A stretch of DNA of 64,000 bases. Origin: Cyanophora paradoxa. Its lineage: Eukaryota > Glaucocystophyceae > Cyanophorales > Cyanophoraceae. This document shows, one piece after another, positions 50,063 through 60,353 of this stretch; position 1 is the first letter of the stretch, and each line of letters starts with the position of its first letter. The stretch covers positions 17,496 to 81,495 of the forward strand of contig QPMI01000244.1 of NCBI GenBank assembly GCA_004431415.1, written 5' to 3'. The notes under the pieces were generated by a model. That model was not told where the DNA came from, ran no database searches, and saw only the letters and a program-made list of their open reading frames with translations. A program made the position numbers and the translations under genes.

Positions 50063-50428
50063 ATGGCCCTGCTCCGGTGCACCGACTCGCAAGACGTCGC
50101 CTACAACGTCCTGGTCAACTCGGACGTACCCCCGAGTGCCTTGGAGTTTCCCTGGAGAGTGGACAGGGACAGGGTGAGCAAGACGTTTGGAGGGCGCAAG
50201 CACTACCTCTCCCAGCTGATCCTCGGGAAGTCGCCACGTGGACGCTACGTGGAACACATCAACGGCAACCCGCTGGACTACAGGAGGGAGAACCTGCGCT
50301 GGGCATCAATGTCGGAGATTCGCAAGAAGAGGAGGGGGTACGCCAATTTACAGGAGAAGAGCGAGGAGATTCGGGAGATGATGGAGGCGACACAGGTGCT
50401 AATGCAGCTTAGCCAGTCTAGACGCTAG
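50063..50428 (+). CDS. HNH homing-type endonuclease
   Basis: 121 residues, intact. FGGRKHYLSQLILGKSP leads into the HNH core VEHINGNPLDYRRENLRW (about residues 74-91), with the His, the Asn pair and the Asn-Leu of the HNH_3 family (as in phage homing endonucleases, where the consensus is His-x-x-Gly-Asn then Asn-x-Arg-x-Glu-Asn-Leu). The C-terminal helix (ASMSEIRKKRRGYANLQEKS) is basic and probably contacts DNA. Its 3' end overlaps the 3' end of the minus-strand gene at 50418 by 11 bases. Such genes are common as free-standing mobile genes in phages and giant viruses. Confidence 0.85.
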   Translation: MALLRCTDSQDVAYNVLVNSDVPPSALEFPWRVDRDRVSKTFGGRKHYLSQLILGKSPRGRYVEHINGNPLDYRRENLRWASMSEIRKKRRGYANLQEKSEEIREMMEATQVLMQLSQSRR

Positions 50429-51227
50429 TGGTGTGAATCTTGGTGTCGTACTCGCGACCGACCGTTTCCCAGGCCACGTAAACTTCGGCTCCGGCGCCTG
50501 GCGCTGTCGAGTTGGTAGTCGCAGTCGTGTAGTCCGCCTCTGCCTCAATTAGTTCGGCCATGAGGGTAGAGCCCACGACCATTCCAGAGGTAGGCATTCC
50601 GGCGATGTTGTTGTACAATTTGAAAGTGAATTTCGTGAAGAGGAGCCGGGGCCAGACCTGGGTACGGGATTCGAGGCGCCGTATGAATAATCGGTACCCG
50701 AGGCGCCGCCCGTGGTGGCATTCGTCATCATCTCCTTTGCGGTCATCTTCCAGAGGTTGTACATCTCAAAGGGAACGGCCTGCGTGGTCTTGTGTGTGGC
50801 ATCGATGAGGGCGCCATCTAAATGCGTTTTGATGTTCGGATTCGCACCATTCCCGAATTTGCGAGTGAGGGCGGTGTTAGCGGTGAACTTGAGTTCGAGC
50901 ACGCGAATGGCGGGCCGATCAGGCACAGAGGGCTCTATCTTTTTCAGGAGGCCCGAGAGCCAGAGCGCCTCCGCCTCATCCGCGCTCACGCCCGAGTCGA
51001 TGTCAAAGTACACGTACACGGAGCAGGAGGCGGGATTCTCGAAATCGTTGGAGGTGACGCGCAACATGACGGGATTCTGGACCCTCACGGTGAGCGGGGT
51101 GGCGTAGTTTCCGTCCCACTCCACCTTGTCCGTCCCTGCGTTGGCCACGTTCCAGCGTTGCCGTAGAAATCGGGACGATCGAGCCGGCAGACACGGTCTT
51201 CACGATGGTGGCCGAGGTGGTCGGCAT
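50418..51227 (-). CDS. Island paralogue 1 (unrecognised, frame-shifted)
   Basis: Starts MPTTSATIVKTVSAGSIVPI at 51227. After one shift it reads NVANAGTDKVEWDGNYATPL, VRVQNPVMLRVTSNDF, SVYVYFDIDSGVSADEAEAL, WLSGLLKKIEP and IRVLELKFTANTALTRKFGN. After another shift it ends YNNIAGMPTSGMVVGSTLMA and AWETVGREYDTKIHTTSV, stop at 50418-50420. The total is about 265 residues, beta-rich with few charges, as in virion or fibre proteins (inference). It is clearly related to the next gene upstream. The frame changes are single-base. Confidence 0.6.
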
Positions 51228-51234
51228 TTTGCGA

Positions 51235-51927
51235 CCTCAAATGAGAAAGATTATCCGTGAAAGAGGGTGATGTCGCCACGATGTTCATGACGCGGGCCCC
51301 AGGCACAGAGTCAGCGTCGGTGCCGTACGCGTAGGAAATCGAGCACTCACGCAGCTCCGCGCAGAGGCTGGCGCCCGTGCTGAAGTGGGGCTGGTCGGCG
51401 GCGTAGGAGAGGGGGAAGACCTGGAACCTGAAAAAGGTGAAGGGAAGCGGGTAGAGTCGAGCCGCGTGGGTTGCCGCCCGTGTAGAGGGCCCCCAGGGTC
51501 GCGGGACTTGGATTGAATTTCGTGAAGAGCACGTCGCCCTTGAGCGTACCCCTCATCTGGTAAGTTCCCGTACCCGGAAGATTCGAAGAACTGGGGTACC
51601 GGTTCACGGTGGGGCCGTACCCCGTCTCCTGAACTTGACCTCGAGACAGCGCAAGACGTTGGCAGTGGCCGTGGCAGGTGCCACCTTTTTCACGAGTCCT
51701 GATTCGTGCAGCAGCTCGATAACCTCTGCGCTGAGGCTCAGAGGGTCGAAGAAGAGCTGGTAGGAATAAATCTTGGGCGTGGCGTAGGCGTTCTGAACGA
51801 CCTGAATCACGACGGGATTCTGCAGAAAGACGTCGACGTAACTGCCGGAGGGTATGCGTGCGAAATCCTTGGTGTTGTTGCCAACGTCAAGTGAGCCGCT
51901 GAGGGTCTGGTACCAGTTGGAAGTCAT
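51235..51927 (-). CDS. Island paralogue 2 (unrecognised, frame-shifted)
   Basis: Starts MTSNWYQTLSGSLDVGNNTK at 51927. It aligns with paralogue 1: VFLQNPVVIQVVQNAY, IYSYQLFFDPLSLSAEVIEL, LHESGLVKKV and RCLEVKF correspond to the QNPVM, YVYFDI, SADEAEALWLSGLLKKI and RVLELKF blocks there. After a one-base change it continues NRYPSSSNLPGTGTYQMRGT and LKGDVLFTKFNPSPATLGAL, then in another frame SYAYGTDADSVPGARVMNIV and ATSPSFTDNLSHL near 51245-51330. Only 39 bases separate its start from the divergent adhesin gene. Confidence 0.6.
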
Positions 51928-51965
51928 TTACCCCGGGCAGATATTTTTTCGGATCGTAGAGGAAA
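51928..51965. promoter_or_regulatory. 38-bp divergent promoter
   Basis: The start codons at 51927 (minus) and 51966 (plus) are separated only by this stretch, which contains the T-rich GATATTTTTTCGGATC. Both genes must share control elements here or inside coding sequence. Confidence 0.5.
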
Positions 51966-54096
51966 ATGCCCCGCTTCGTATTCGTGAAAAAGCAGGTGGT
52001 GCAGGCTCCGCAGTATGGCGTGGAGCCGATCTCGCTGACTGTGGGCAGGCCCCAGGTGCGATCGGGCTCCGTGCTCAACAACGGGAACAGTACGTACGGC
52101 TTTCAGCTGAACTGGGTCGCGGTCACCAACGCCGTCAAGTACAAGGTGTACAGGGCGACCAGCATCAACGGCCCCTGGGATCTCGTGGCCACGGTGAATG
52201 CGCCAACCGTCACCTACACGGACTCTCCCTTTAGTTTGGGGCCCAGCGACTCTACCGCGTGGCGGCGGTTCGCGAACAGGGCAGCAGCAGCACGGGCTCT
52301 GATGGCAAAGCCCCGCCCACAACCTACGCACAGTCGCTTCTCTACACCCACGAGGGTGCCATGAGCAATTACATTCTCTTCCAAGGCATAGGCGGCTTCA
52401 GCCCGCAGATCGAAGCCTACACCACGCTCACGACCGCCACGGCCCAGACCTACGGCGATTTTATTGCCGGGGCGGCCCCGCGTCTTCGGGCTTCCCGAAA
52501 CCCGCCATAGTCGTCACAATCAACTGGGTGGCCATGGAGGCGCGGACTCGATTCGAATTTACAGGAACGGTACGCCAATCGGATTTGCGAGCAGTGCCCT
52601 GTCTACCTCGTACATTGACGATAGCACTGCTCTTACGTGGGGCACGGAATACTCTTACCAGGTGGCCGGCATCGTGGGCGGTGTCGAATACGACAAGTCC
52701 GATCCGCTCCTGGTCTGGACTATGCCAAACGCCCCACGAACGTGACGGCATCAGCACCCAACGACCAGCAGCAGCCTGTCAGCCTCAGCTGGACTGCGTC
52801 CACGGGAGCGACGGGATACAAGATTTACAGAGACGGGGCCTACCTCACAGACTCCGCGACCAACTCCTACAGCGACACGACCACCGTCTGGGGTACAGGG
52901 TACGAGTACCAGATCTCCGCGACGAACACGGGAGGGAGGGGCCGAAGAGTATTGCGGCGTACGTCACCACGGACCCGGGGGCGCCCACTGGGCTCACTGC
53001 AACCCCCGCGGCGGGGGCAGCACAGCCTGTTGTGCTCGAGTGGTCGGTGCCGGTGACGGGCGTCACCGTCTCCTACAACATCTACAGGGGTGGCGTGTTC
53101 CTTGCCAGCGACACGAGCAGCCCCTTTTCGGACACAACGACCGTTTACGGAACCACTTACACTTACACCATCAAGGGCGTCAACCAGATCGGCGAGGAAG
53201 GCCCTCAGTCCTCGTCTGCCAGTGCAACAACTGCAAACGCTCCTGTTTTGGGTACATTCTCCTACACCGGGGCCGACCAGACTTTCGTAGTACCAACGGG
53301 GACTGTGGCTGTGCGTGTCATCGTATGGGCGGCCGGGGTGGAGGCGGAGAACGCGCAGGTACGGGGTCCGTGGAGGCGCGGGTGCTTGCGTAGTTGGTAC
53401 ATTGGCTGTGTCCTCGGGGAGACGCTCATCCTTGTTGTTGGATGCGGCGGCCCAAAGGGTGTATCGGGACTGCCACTGCTACCGTCTACGGAGGTGGTGG
53501 AAGGGGCTGGAGCCATAGCGTCGATCCGGAGTACAAAAACGGCGCCGGTGGTGGTCGTTCTGCAATTCAGCGCGTTGCAGGGACCGACTTGGTTGTTGCA
53601 GGGCCGGAGGTGGGGGTACATGTGATTCGAATGGCGGCGGGGGAGTAGGCGGGGGTTGACCGGTGGTGCGGCTGGGTTGGTTGGAGTAACCGGAGAGATA
53701 CCGGCTCAAGGAGGCACCCAAACCGCTGGCGGAGCCGGTGTTGTGGCCTCAGGGGCCAGGCCCAGCAACCCGGGAACTTTGCGCCAAGGTGGAGAGACTG
53801 GGCCTGATTCAAGCGGCTACAGGTTCGGTGGTGGTGGTGGTGGTGGTTACTTCGGTGGAGGCTCTGGGTCCAGCAGGAGCGGAGTGTCAGAGAACCCAAT
53901 AGCAAGAATGTTTGGAGGTGGCGGTGGCTCGAGCTACATAGGAAACTTGACGGATGCTACGGTGTATCCTGGGTCCGGCCAGGTGGCAGGAAATAGCGGA
54001 GACGCTCACTACGCAGCAGGCATTGGTAGGGGCGGCAACGGTGGCTCGTCTTTCAGCGACGGTGGCAACGGTCGAATTGTGATACTCGCGGTGTAG
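51966..54096 (+). CDS. Adhesin-like protein: fibronectin-III-type repeats plus Gly-rich receptor-binding domain
   Basis: Starts MPRFVFVKKQVVQAPQYGVE. At least four fibronectin-III-like repeats follow, each marked by Tyr/Ile-x-Ile/Val-Tyr-Arg: KYKVYRATSINGPWDLVATV (52138-52197), IRIYRNGTPIGF, GYKIYRDGAYLTDSATNSYS and YNIYRGGVFLASDTSSPFSD, with TYTYTIKGVNQIGEEGPQSS closing the last. Then FSYTGADQTFVVPTGTVAVR enters a Gly-rich domain (GYRFGGGGGGGYFGGGSGSS, GDAHYAAGIGRGGNGGSSFS) ending DGGNGRIVILAV, stop at 54094-54096. A carbohydrate-type beta-sandwich array with a C-terminal polyglycine-rich tip is the layout of phage adhesins. Reading needs six or more single-base frame changes, so as given the gene is broken. 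Expected location: virion surface. Confidence 0.7.
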
Positions 54097-54116
54097 TTAT
54101 TCCTAGTTGTTCCAGA

Positions 54117-55170
54117 TCAGCTCGCCAGTGCCGCTACCTGGTCTTTGAGAGTTTGAACTTCTTGTGAAAGTTCCTGAATTGCCTTCAACGACAGGGAAAT
54201 GAGCCTGTCGTAGTTTACCCCGAGAAATCCATCCGCGTTCTCGAAAACGAGACTCGGGAAGACGCCTTGGACTTCCTGTGCGATGAGACCGTAATCCGTT
54301 TTCGAACCCCCGAGGATGTGTTCTTCCAGGTGAACGACACGGGATTCAGCTGCAGCAGAAGAGGGAGAATGCCCGACATGCTCGCGACATTTTCTTTCAG
54401 GCGGCTATCGCTCGACGAGTTTGTCAGGTATCCTTGAGCATCCGAATAAACGGCTCGGTTTCCATCGCCCGTGAGCGTCGAGACGATGAGCCGACCCGTG
54501 ATGCCAACGCCGACGGTTCCGCACAGCAGTCGTTCGGTGCCGTTGTTTCTCAAGGATAGACCAGAGCTGACGCTTCCGCTATCAACGATTGAAGTGTTTG
54601 CTATGCTTAGGCCATTAGTAGGGCCTTCGATTGCCGAGGTAAATAGAGTACCTGTAACACCAACGCCAAGAGTCCCACAGAGGAGTCTATCGTTTCGTTG
54701 TACTTTATAGCTACGCCTGAACCACCGCCATTTATGTACGGTGACGTTCCGGTAATTTGCAGCTTATCGTCCAATGTAACGATGCCGCCAAGTTTGAAGC
54801 CCCGCTCACCCTAAGCCCCCCACCACGTTTGCTCCGCCTCCTTGCACATACAGAGCCGCATTCCCCTCCCGTTCACAGTCCCATTAAAGGTCACCTGATT
54901 CGTGGTGTACCCGCTCCCGTCCCAGGCCCCGTTCGTGACGGTGAGCCTCTGCGTCCTCACGCGCCCCGGCACGGCCGACCCGCCTCCCGCGTGCGCATCT
55001 TGTCGCAGCGCAGCTCGCCGACGCGGACGAGGTCGGCCTCGGAAAAGGGACGGCCGTGGCGTTGTAGGGGCCTCGGTGGCCTGGTTTCCGAGGGTGGTCT
55101 CCTTAATCGTGTGATCGCCCTTGTGATTCACGCTGGCAGCATAGGTAAATAGAGGGACAGCGACCGACAT
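54117..55170 (-). CDS. Fibre/spike protein with C-terminal intramolecular chaperone (peptidase S74)
   Basis: Starts MSVAVPLFTYAASVNHKGDH at 55170. The middle consists of short repeats typical of trimeric fibres (SLRNNGTERLLCGTVGVGIT, RLIVSTLTGDGNRAVYSDAQ). The C-terminus is the S74 domain: SDSRLKENVASM with the Ser/Lys self-cleavage dyad, LNPVSFTWKN, then after a one-base change in a run of five G TDYGLIAQEVQGVFPSLVFE, NYDRLISLSLKAIQELSQEV and a coiled-coil end, stop at 54117-54119. In phages this domain trimerises the fibre and then cleaves itself off. It is convergent with the adhesin gene (20-bp gap). The N-terminal half also shows frame changes. Confidence 0.8.
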
Positions 55171-55194
55171 TTTTGGATTGCATCAGAAAATCGA

Positions 55195-57110
55195 TTACAT
55201 AAGCAGCTTGCCGATCGCGGTCCAATGAATAAAAAGCTGGACAATTTGGGTGGGCGTGACCGTCATTCTGGGTTGGAATCTCACTTTAACTGTAAAGCCA
55301 GTGTGACTCACCGCCGTGACGTTGGCCCCGTAGAAATCGACATCCGTGCTGCCGCCGGATTGATGTCGAACGAGGGGTTACGTTAATAACCGGCGTTGGG
55401 TTTGCTGGGGTCCCCAGTCCGCCTCCAGTGTCGTACGCCTGTCCGAATGTAATGTTGAACGTCACCGTGTATGTTGAATTGATGTTAAACTCCGTGTACG
55501 CAGCGTAGGAGTGGAAGGACGTGCCGTGCGTTATGTACGCATCCATGTTCACGTTTCTGTGCCCGTGGCTGGTGAGCGAGTACTCTGTGTGACTGTGCGT
55601 AGAGGGTGGGAAGGAAGTGGGTCGGTCGATGACATTATCCCAGTACACATTGTGACTGTGTGTAGAGGGGGGAAGGTAAGTGGCTTGCCCGTTACGTTGT
55701 CCCAATCCACGGAGATGTTCGTCAAGTCCGGGGCCGTCCAGTCGCTGATCTGAGAGATGGTGTGCTGGTGGTCTGCGTGGGATACGTACTCGGCTTCCCC
55801 GTGATGCTATCCCACGCCCACGTTGTTGGTATCACGGGTATCGTCGGCCTCCCGCTGAGATCTGCATACGCCCCGTGTGTGCCACCGTCGCCAGCTGCGG
55901 CACGGCAACGCCCACGGTGCTCACGGCCTGGCTCGCCCCCGGCGCCATGTGCCACTCGTAGTTCTGCGATGCAAACACGGGCTGGCCTGGCTCGGGCGCC
56001 CAGTACTCGATGCCTTTGGCGATCTTCTTGGTGTATGGTGCTGCAGGCCTGTCAACCAATTTATCGACGTAGGCCTTGGGTACCAGCCAGTTTGCCTTGG
56101 GGCTCTGCGAATTGATCCCGTTGTCTATGAAGGCCCGTAATTCCTGAAGGCCTCGGCCTCCCACCAATCCTGCATGCGGAAGGTCCCGGAATCTCGAGGC
56201 GCGAGTTGGCGTCCGCCAGGCGGGCCACCTGCGCCCCTCCGTTCGACGAGACGCCCGAGTGACGGATGGCCGAGCCGAATTCGCGCCTTAGGGCTTCGAT
56301 GTGATTGATCCTGTTGAGGCCCTCCTGGTAGACGGCAATTAAGACGCGCTTCCGCCCTTGGTCTCCTCCTTTATCATCTGCTTCAGGTCGCGCATAAGTC
56401 GACTCAGGGCGAGCGAAGTCGACCCGAAGCCTCCTGCATTTTAACGGTGAGCTGGAGAGGAAGAGCACGGTCGCGCGATCGATTTCGAGCAGGGTCTTCT
56501 GGTCCTTGGGGGTACGGTAATCGTTGATGCTGTTGTCGAGCGCGCGAATGAAGGCCTGCAGCTCCTTCGGCTCCTTGATTTCGTTTAACCGCAGCTCCTG
56601 GGCCAAGAGCGAGGCCATTTCGCGCGCCTCCGAGGGTCGTACACACCCAAAATCCGGAGCCCAGCTCGCCCTCCAGCCGATTAATTCGGTTGCGCAGCTG
56701 GCTCGCCTCGTCGCCCCACGTCTCGACGCCCCAGTCGTAGATCTGTTGCGAGAGCTCCGCGATGAACTGTATGGTGTCGGTCGCCCAGTCGACGGGGTAC
56801 TTGAAAAAGTTCTTCACGATTTCTTCCGCGCTGCGCCCGTTGATGATATCCACGATCACCTGCGCGATGGCGCCCGCGAGGATGGACAGGCCAAGTCCGC
56901 CCACCGTGCCGATCCTCATTTTCGTGAGGGCGCTCAGGGCGGACGACATGCCCGTCTGAAGGCCAAAAGAGCCGACCGTCATGATCATCTGATCGCGGAA
57001 CGTATCGAAGAACTCGCCTCCCTATCTTGCCCTGCGAGAGCGCCTGGTAGGCCGAGAGCAGCCGCCGGCCGTCGCCAGCCAAGGCCCGCCGCCGCCGCGC
57101 CCGCCCGCCG
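55195..57110 (-). CDS. Tail-fibre-like protein with HSH repeats and hydrophobic N-terminal region
   Basis: Read from right to left: a hydrophobic, possibly membrane-active part (VGGLGLSILAGAIAQVIVDI, FFKYPVDWATDTIQFIAELS), helical pieces (LLAQELRLNEIKEPKELQAF, VYQEGLNRINHIEALRREFG), PKAYVDKLVDRPAAPYTKKI and a beta part (YWAPEPGQPVFASQNYEWHM). Then fibre repeats of the form Trp-Asp-x-Ile/Val-x-Gly/Asp-Lys/Arg-Pro: WDSITGKPSTYP, WDNVTGKPLTF and WDNVIDRPTSFPPSTHSH, followed by SLTSHGH. His-x-His pairs of this kind bind metal in T4-type long tail fibres. The tip (HGTSFHSYAAYTEFNINSTY, TGFTVKVRFQPRMTVTPTQI, VQLFIHWTAIGKLLM) stops at 55195-55197, 24 bases before the S74 gene. Several frame changes occur, one in a six-C run. 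The hydrophobic part could be a separate gene. Confidence 0.6.
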
Positions 57111-59400
57111 CATGGCCCGCGAGCCCGTACCCCCGAGCCCGGCGCCCACCAAGTCGATGCCCGCCCCCTGAAATAAATCGGCTGCCCGAAAGACATGCCG
57201 TCGTTGTTCGCCGTACCCGCCGCCGAGAAGAGCGTCTCGGCGCTGAGGGCCTCCTTGGCCACCCGGGCCGCCTTGCCCTCGGGCGCCCCAGGTACGCGTC
57301 GCGCTGCTCTTGGTGGTGAATCGCTCGAGGTCGAAATCGGCGAGGGCGTCGGCGGTGGCGCGGTTCCAGTCGCCGTAGGCATGAGGCGTTGCGCAAAATA
57401 ACGTCCGAGTCGCCCATCACGCGCCTGTCGAGCGTCTGAAACACGCCCTCGGAGGGCAGGCGGGCGGTGCCGGGCGCATCTCCTCCACGGAAACGTCGTC
57501 CCTCTCCGCGAGTGTGATGTCGTCTGGGCTGGCCAAGCCGACGCCGCGCCCTCATCGGCGTACGCCCTTCCCTTCGTTTTAATATTTGATTGGCCTCCCG
57601 TTTCAATGCTTGGTACTCTGTCTCTACCTTGGTCTTTCTTGCCTCTTCCTCTGCCGCCTTGCGCTCTGCGATCTTCCGCCTCTGCTCTTCTATCTCGGCG
57701 TTGCGTCTCGCCGCGTTCTCCTTCGCCTGCTGCTTCCGCTCTTCAATCACCCTGTTTGCGTACTCCTTGTCCGCTTGGGCCTTTCTGTAGCGCTCCTCGA
57801 TCTGACTCTTGCCTCGTCTCCTCTCTTCCTTAGATCGCCCATGAATGCCGTCGTATCTATGTGAATCTTGTATTTGGCGGTGGGTGCTCACGTTTGAAGG
57901 CCTCCAGATCGCGCACCATGGCATCGTACTGCGCGAGCCCCTCCGCTGGAATGATGGCTCTTCGCATTTCCCAAAATTTGCTCAGCTTGCCCACGTAATC
58001 GACCATGGAGAGGTACGCGCTCTGTGCGCCCGCGCTCACCGTTTTCGGATTGGCTCGCAGCTCTGCCACAAACTTTCCCTTTTGCATCCGGTACAGTGAC
58101 CATTCGAGGGCTCCCCGCCATAGGCTCACTTCCGTCCGCAGTTCGCGGTGCATCTCCTCCACGTCGCCGTATGCTATCCAGATGGCATCGCTGATGGGCT
58201 CTGAACAGCCTGACGCTCAAAGTTTTTCCACTTCTCATCGGCCATCTTTCTCCTCAGTTCTTCGGCGTCTTTCTGACCCCTTCCCGTCAGCTGATCCATA
58301 ACGTAGCTAAAGTCGCGCATGTTCTCTTCCATGGCGCGGACCCTGTCCCCGATGCATTTCTTCTTTCAGTTTTTTGAGCTCCGAGCGGTAAAAATCCATC
58401 TGCGCCCCCTGAACGTCTCCAGTCGTCGCTTACGCTCCGCTACCTTCGGCTCCTCCAGCCGTGCAAATTCCTCGTCTGATGCAGTTTGCATTGCCTTCAG
58501 TCGTTCTCTTCTGTCTTGGCAGCTGCCTCCTCGTCCGCCCTGCGCCGCTGCTCTAACGCGTCGAAGAGGGCCCTCTGATCCTCGAGCGTGAGGCCAATGA
58601 GCTCTTCCACCTGGTCGCTCCTACCCAGCCGCGCGAAGGCAGCCTCTCGGCGGCCGGCCTCGGATCGGGCCTCGGCGTCGTCTGCGTCTCGGCCGTCCCA
58701 TGGGCGAGCGAGCCTCTGCCGTGGCCGCGTACTTGAGCAGCCTCTGTGCCAGCTCGTCCGCGTTGGCCTTGAATTTTTTCGACTGCTCGTCCGCGCGCTC
58801 GGCGGCCTCCTTTAAATTTTTGATTTCTCCCGGAGCCTGTTCGCCTCCTGCACCGCCCCGTTTGCAGCTCTCCTGCCTTTCTCCTCGTTTCCTCTTCTCT
58901 TCCAGCAGCTGCCTTCTCGTCTCTGCCTCCTTTTCCAATTTCTTCTTCCTATCCTCGATCTCTTCCTCTGCGCCTCAAGCAGCTCGGTGCCTGCGGTCAG
59001 CGCTTCAATTTCCTGCAGCTTTTTCGCCTTGGCGGCTTCCTTTGCTCGTTTATCCTCTTCAGCTCCTCCTCGGCGTCGAGTATCTTTTCGTGCGCTCTTC
59101 CGCGACCTGGCGCTCTGCCGACCTTAGCGCGGTGAGGGCGCTCTCTTCCTGCCTTTGCGCGTCTGTCATCAGCTTGTTCGCTTCCGCCTTCTTCTCCGCG
59201 ACCTCTGTCATTTCCTTGTCTTTCAGCTCGCTCCATTGCTTCTTTTCGTTCTCGAGTTTGTAGTACTCGCGCTGCGCGTCCTCGGTATCGAATTTAATGG
59301 GGGTCTCGCGTTCAGCTCGTCGATTTGCCTCACGAACCCCTTCCGATCCTTGTAGTATTGATGCGCCTACGATGAGGGCGCCCCGAAGATGGCCGTTGAA
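57111..59400 (-). CDS. Long coiled-coil island protein (frame-shifted)
   Basis: Heptad-rich, charged segments appear one after another on the minus strand in changing frames: DAQREYYKLENEKKQWSELK (about 59225-59285), LMTDAQRQEESALTALRSAE, ERRRETRRQLLEEKRKRGE-like sequence (58870-58935), KFKANADELAQRLLKYAATA (about 58730-58790), LWRGALEWSLYRMQKGKFVA (about 58070-58125), FWEMRRAIIPAEGLAQYDAM and EERKQQAKENAARRNAEIEE (about 57680-57740). The tail reads TLFSAAGTANNDGMSFGQPI and LLSAYQALSQGKIG near 57020-57230. It may continue into the tail-fibre-like gene, forming a single very large structural protein; a scaffold, tape-measure or fibre-stalk role is inference. Confidence 0.5.
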
Positions 59401-59990
59401 GTGGCGAGCCTGCTACCTTATCATGCCTCCCGCCTGAGCCGCCGCACCCGAGCCGCTGCTGCCCCGCCCCGCCCACTGGCGTGCCGCTGGAGCCCCTCCG
59501 CCCCCCGTGCCTGTACCCCCACCCCGGTGCCTGTACCCCCACCCCCGGTGCCTGTACCCCACCTCCCGTGCTTCCACCACCCGTACCCCACCGGAATCGC
59601 ACCCGGCACCTTGGGCCGCCGATGATGTCGTCGTACAGGTGCGGTGCGCCCAGTCCGTGATGTCGGCCTTCACGTGCGGGTGCTTGACGAGGGCGTACCT
59701 CTCGTCGTGGAAGTGGTCCTTCAGCGCCCAGTTCTGCGTCTTCGCCCAGTCCGAGCGATCGGGGAGCACGTCGGGCGCCGTTGGGATGCGGCCCCGCCCG
59801 TCGTCTCCGGCGTCTCGCCCGTCCTGTCGGCGCTCAGGGCGCGGATGTTGACCTTGAAGTGGTCGAACCACGCGAAAAACTCCTCCCTGTCGCGCCTGTA
59901 CTGCTCGGGCTCCATGCTCGGCAGCGCCTGGCGGCTCCAGTAGATGTGGCGCAGGGGCCCGCGATGCGCTCGAGTGCGTTGTACCCGGCC
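59401..59990 (-). CDS. Island protein with Gly/Thr repeat linker
   Basis: Protein-like pieces are YWSRQALPS, MEPEQYRRDREEFFAWFDHF, KVNIRALSADRTGETP and DWAKTQNWALKDHFHDERYA followed by VKHPHVKADITDWAH (59640-59915). A tandem GTACAGGCACCGGGGGTGGG-type repeat at 59503-59565 would encode a Gly/Thr linker. The frame changes more than once. It could be the N-terminal part of the coiled-coil protein. No family is recognised. Confidence 0.4.
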
Positions 59991-60334
59991 TCACGTCTCC
60001 CTCTGCCCCTTTAGAGTCAGTTTCACGAGGTTCAGGGTGGCATCCTTTGCGGTGACCGAGTTTGCGATTTTCACGTCGGCCGCCCTCTTGATAATGTTCC
60101 AGTCCACGCCCGTCTCGGTCGTCACGCCCCAGAGCCCCTGATAATTGCGGTGAGGTCACGTAATCGTCCAAGGTACCGACGGACGTCAGGAATCGCTGTA
60201 GGTCGCGCCTTGCGCAGCCTTATCTCATCCGCGTAAATTCCCCTCACGCTCAGGCTCCCGTCTATCGCGAAGGCACCGTTCAGCACCTCGTCCGGATTCG
60301 GATGGCCATGCGCAGGGTCGTCGAGCATCGACAT
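59991..60334 (-). CDS. Small island protein, fibre-base-like
   Basis: Starts MSMLDDPAHGHPNPDEVLNG at 60334, continues AFAIDGSLSVRGIYADEIRL and DDYVTSPQLSGALG, then after a frame change VDWNIIKRAADVKIANSVTA and TLNLVKLTLKGQRET, stop at 59991-59993 (about 114 residues). The SVRGIYADEIRL segment resembles the short turn-strand repeats of fibre bases, but no family is assigned. Confidence 0.45.
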
Positions 60335-60353
60335 TTATCCGCGAGAGAGAAAA

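Noticed and set aside
49399-50412. Frames with repeated GTWDLGL or SQVPSPK
   Set aside because: A 7-base tandem repeat is open in all frames and gives a 21-base coding period; not genes.
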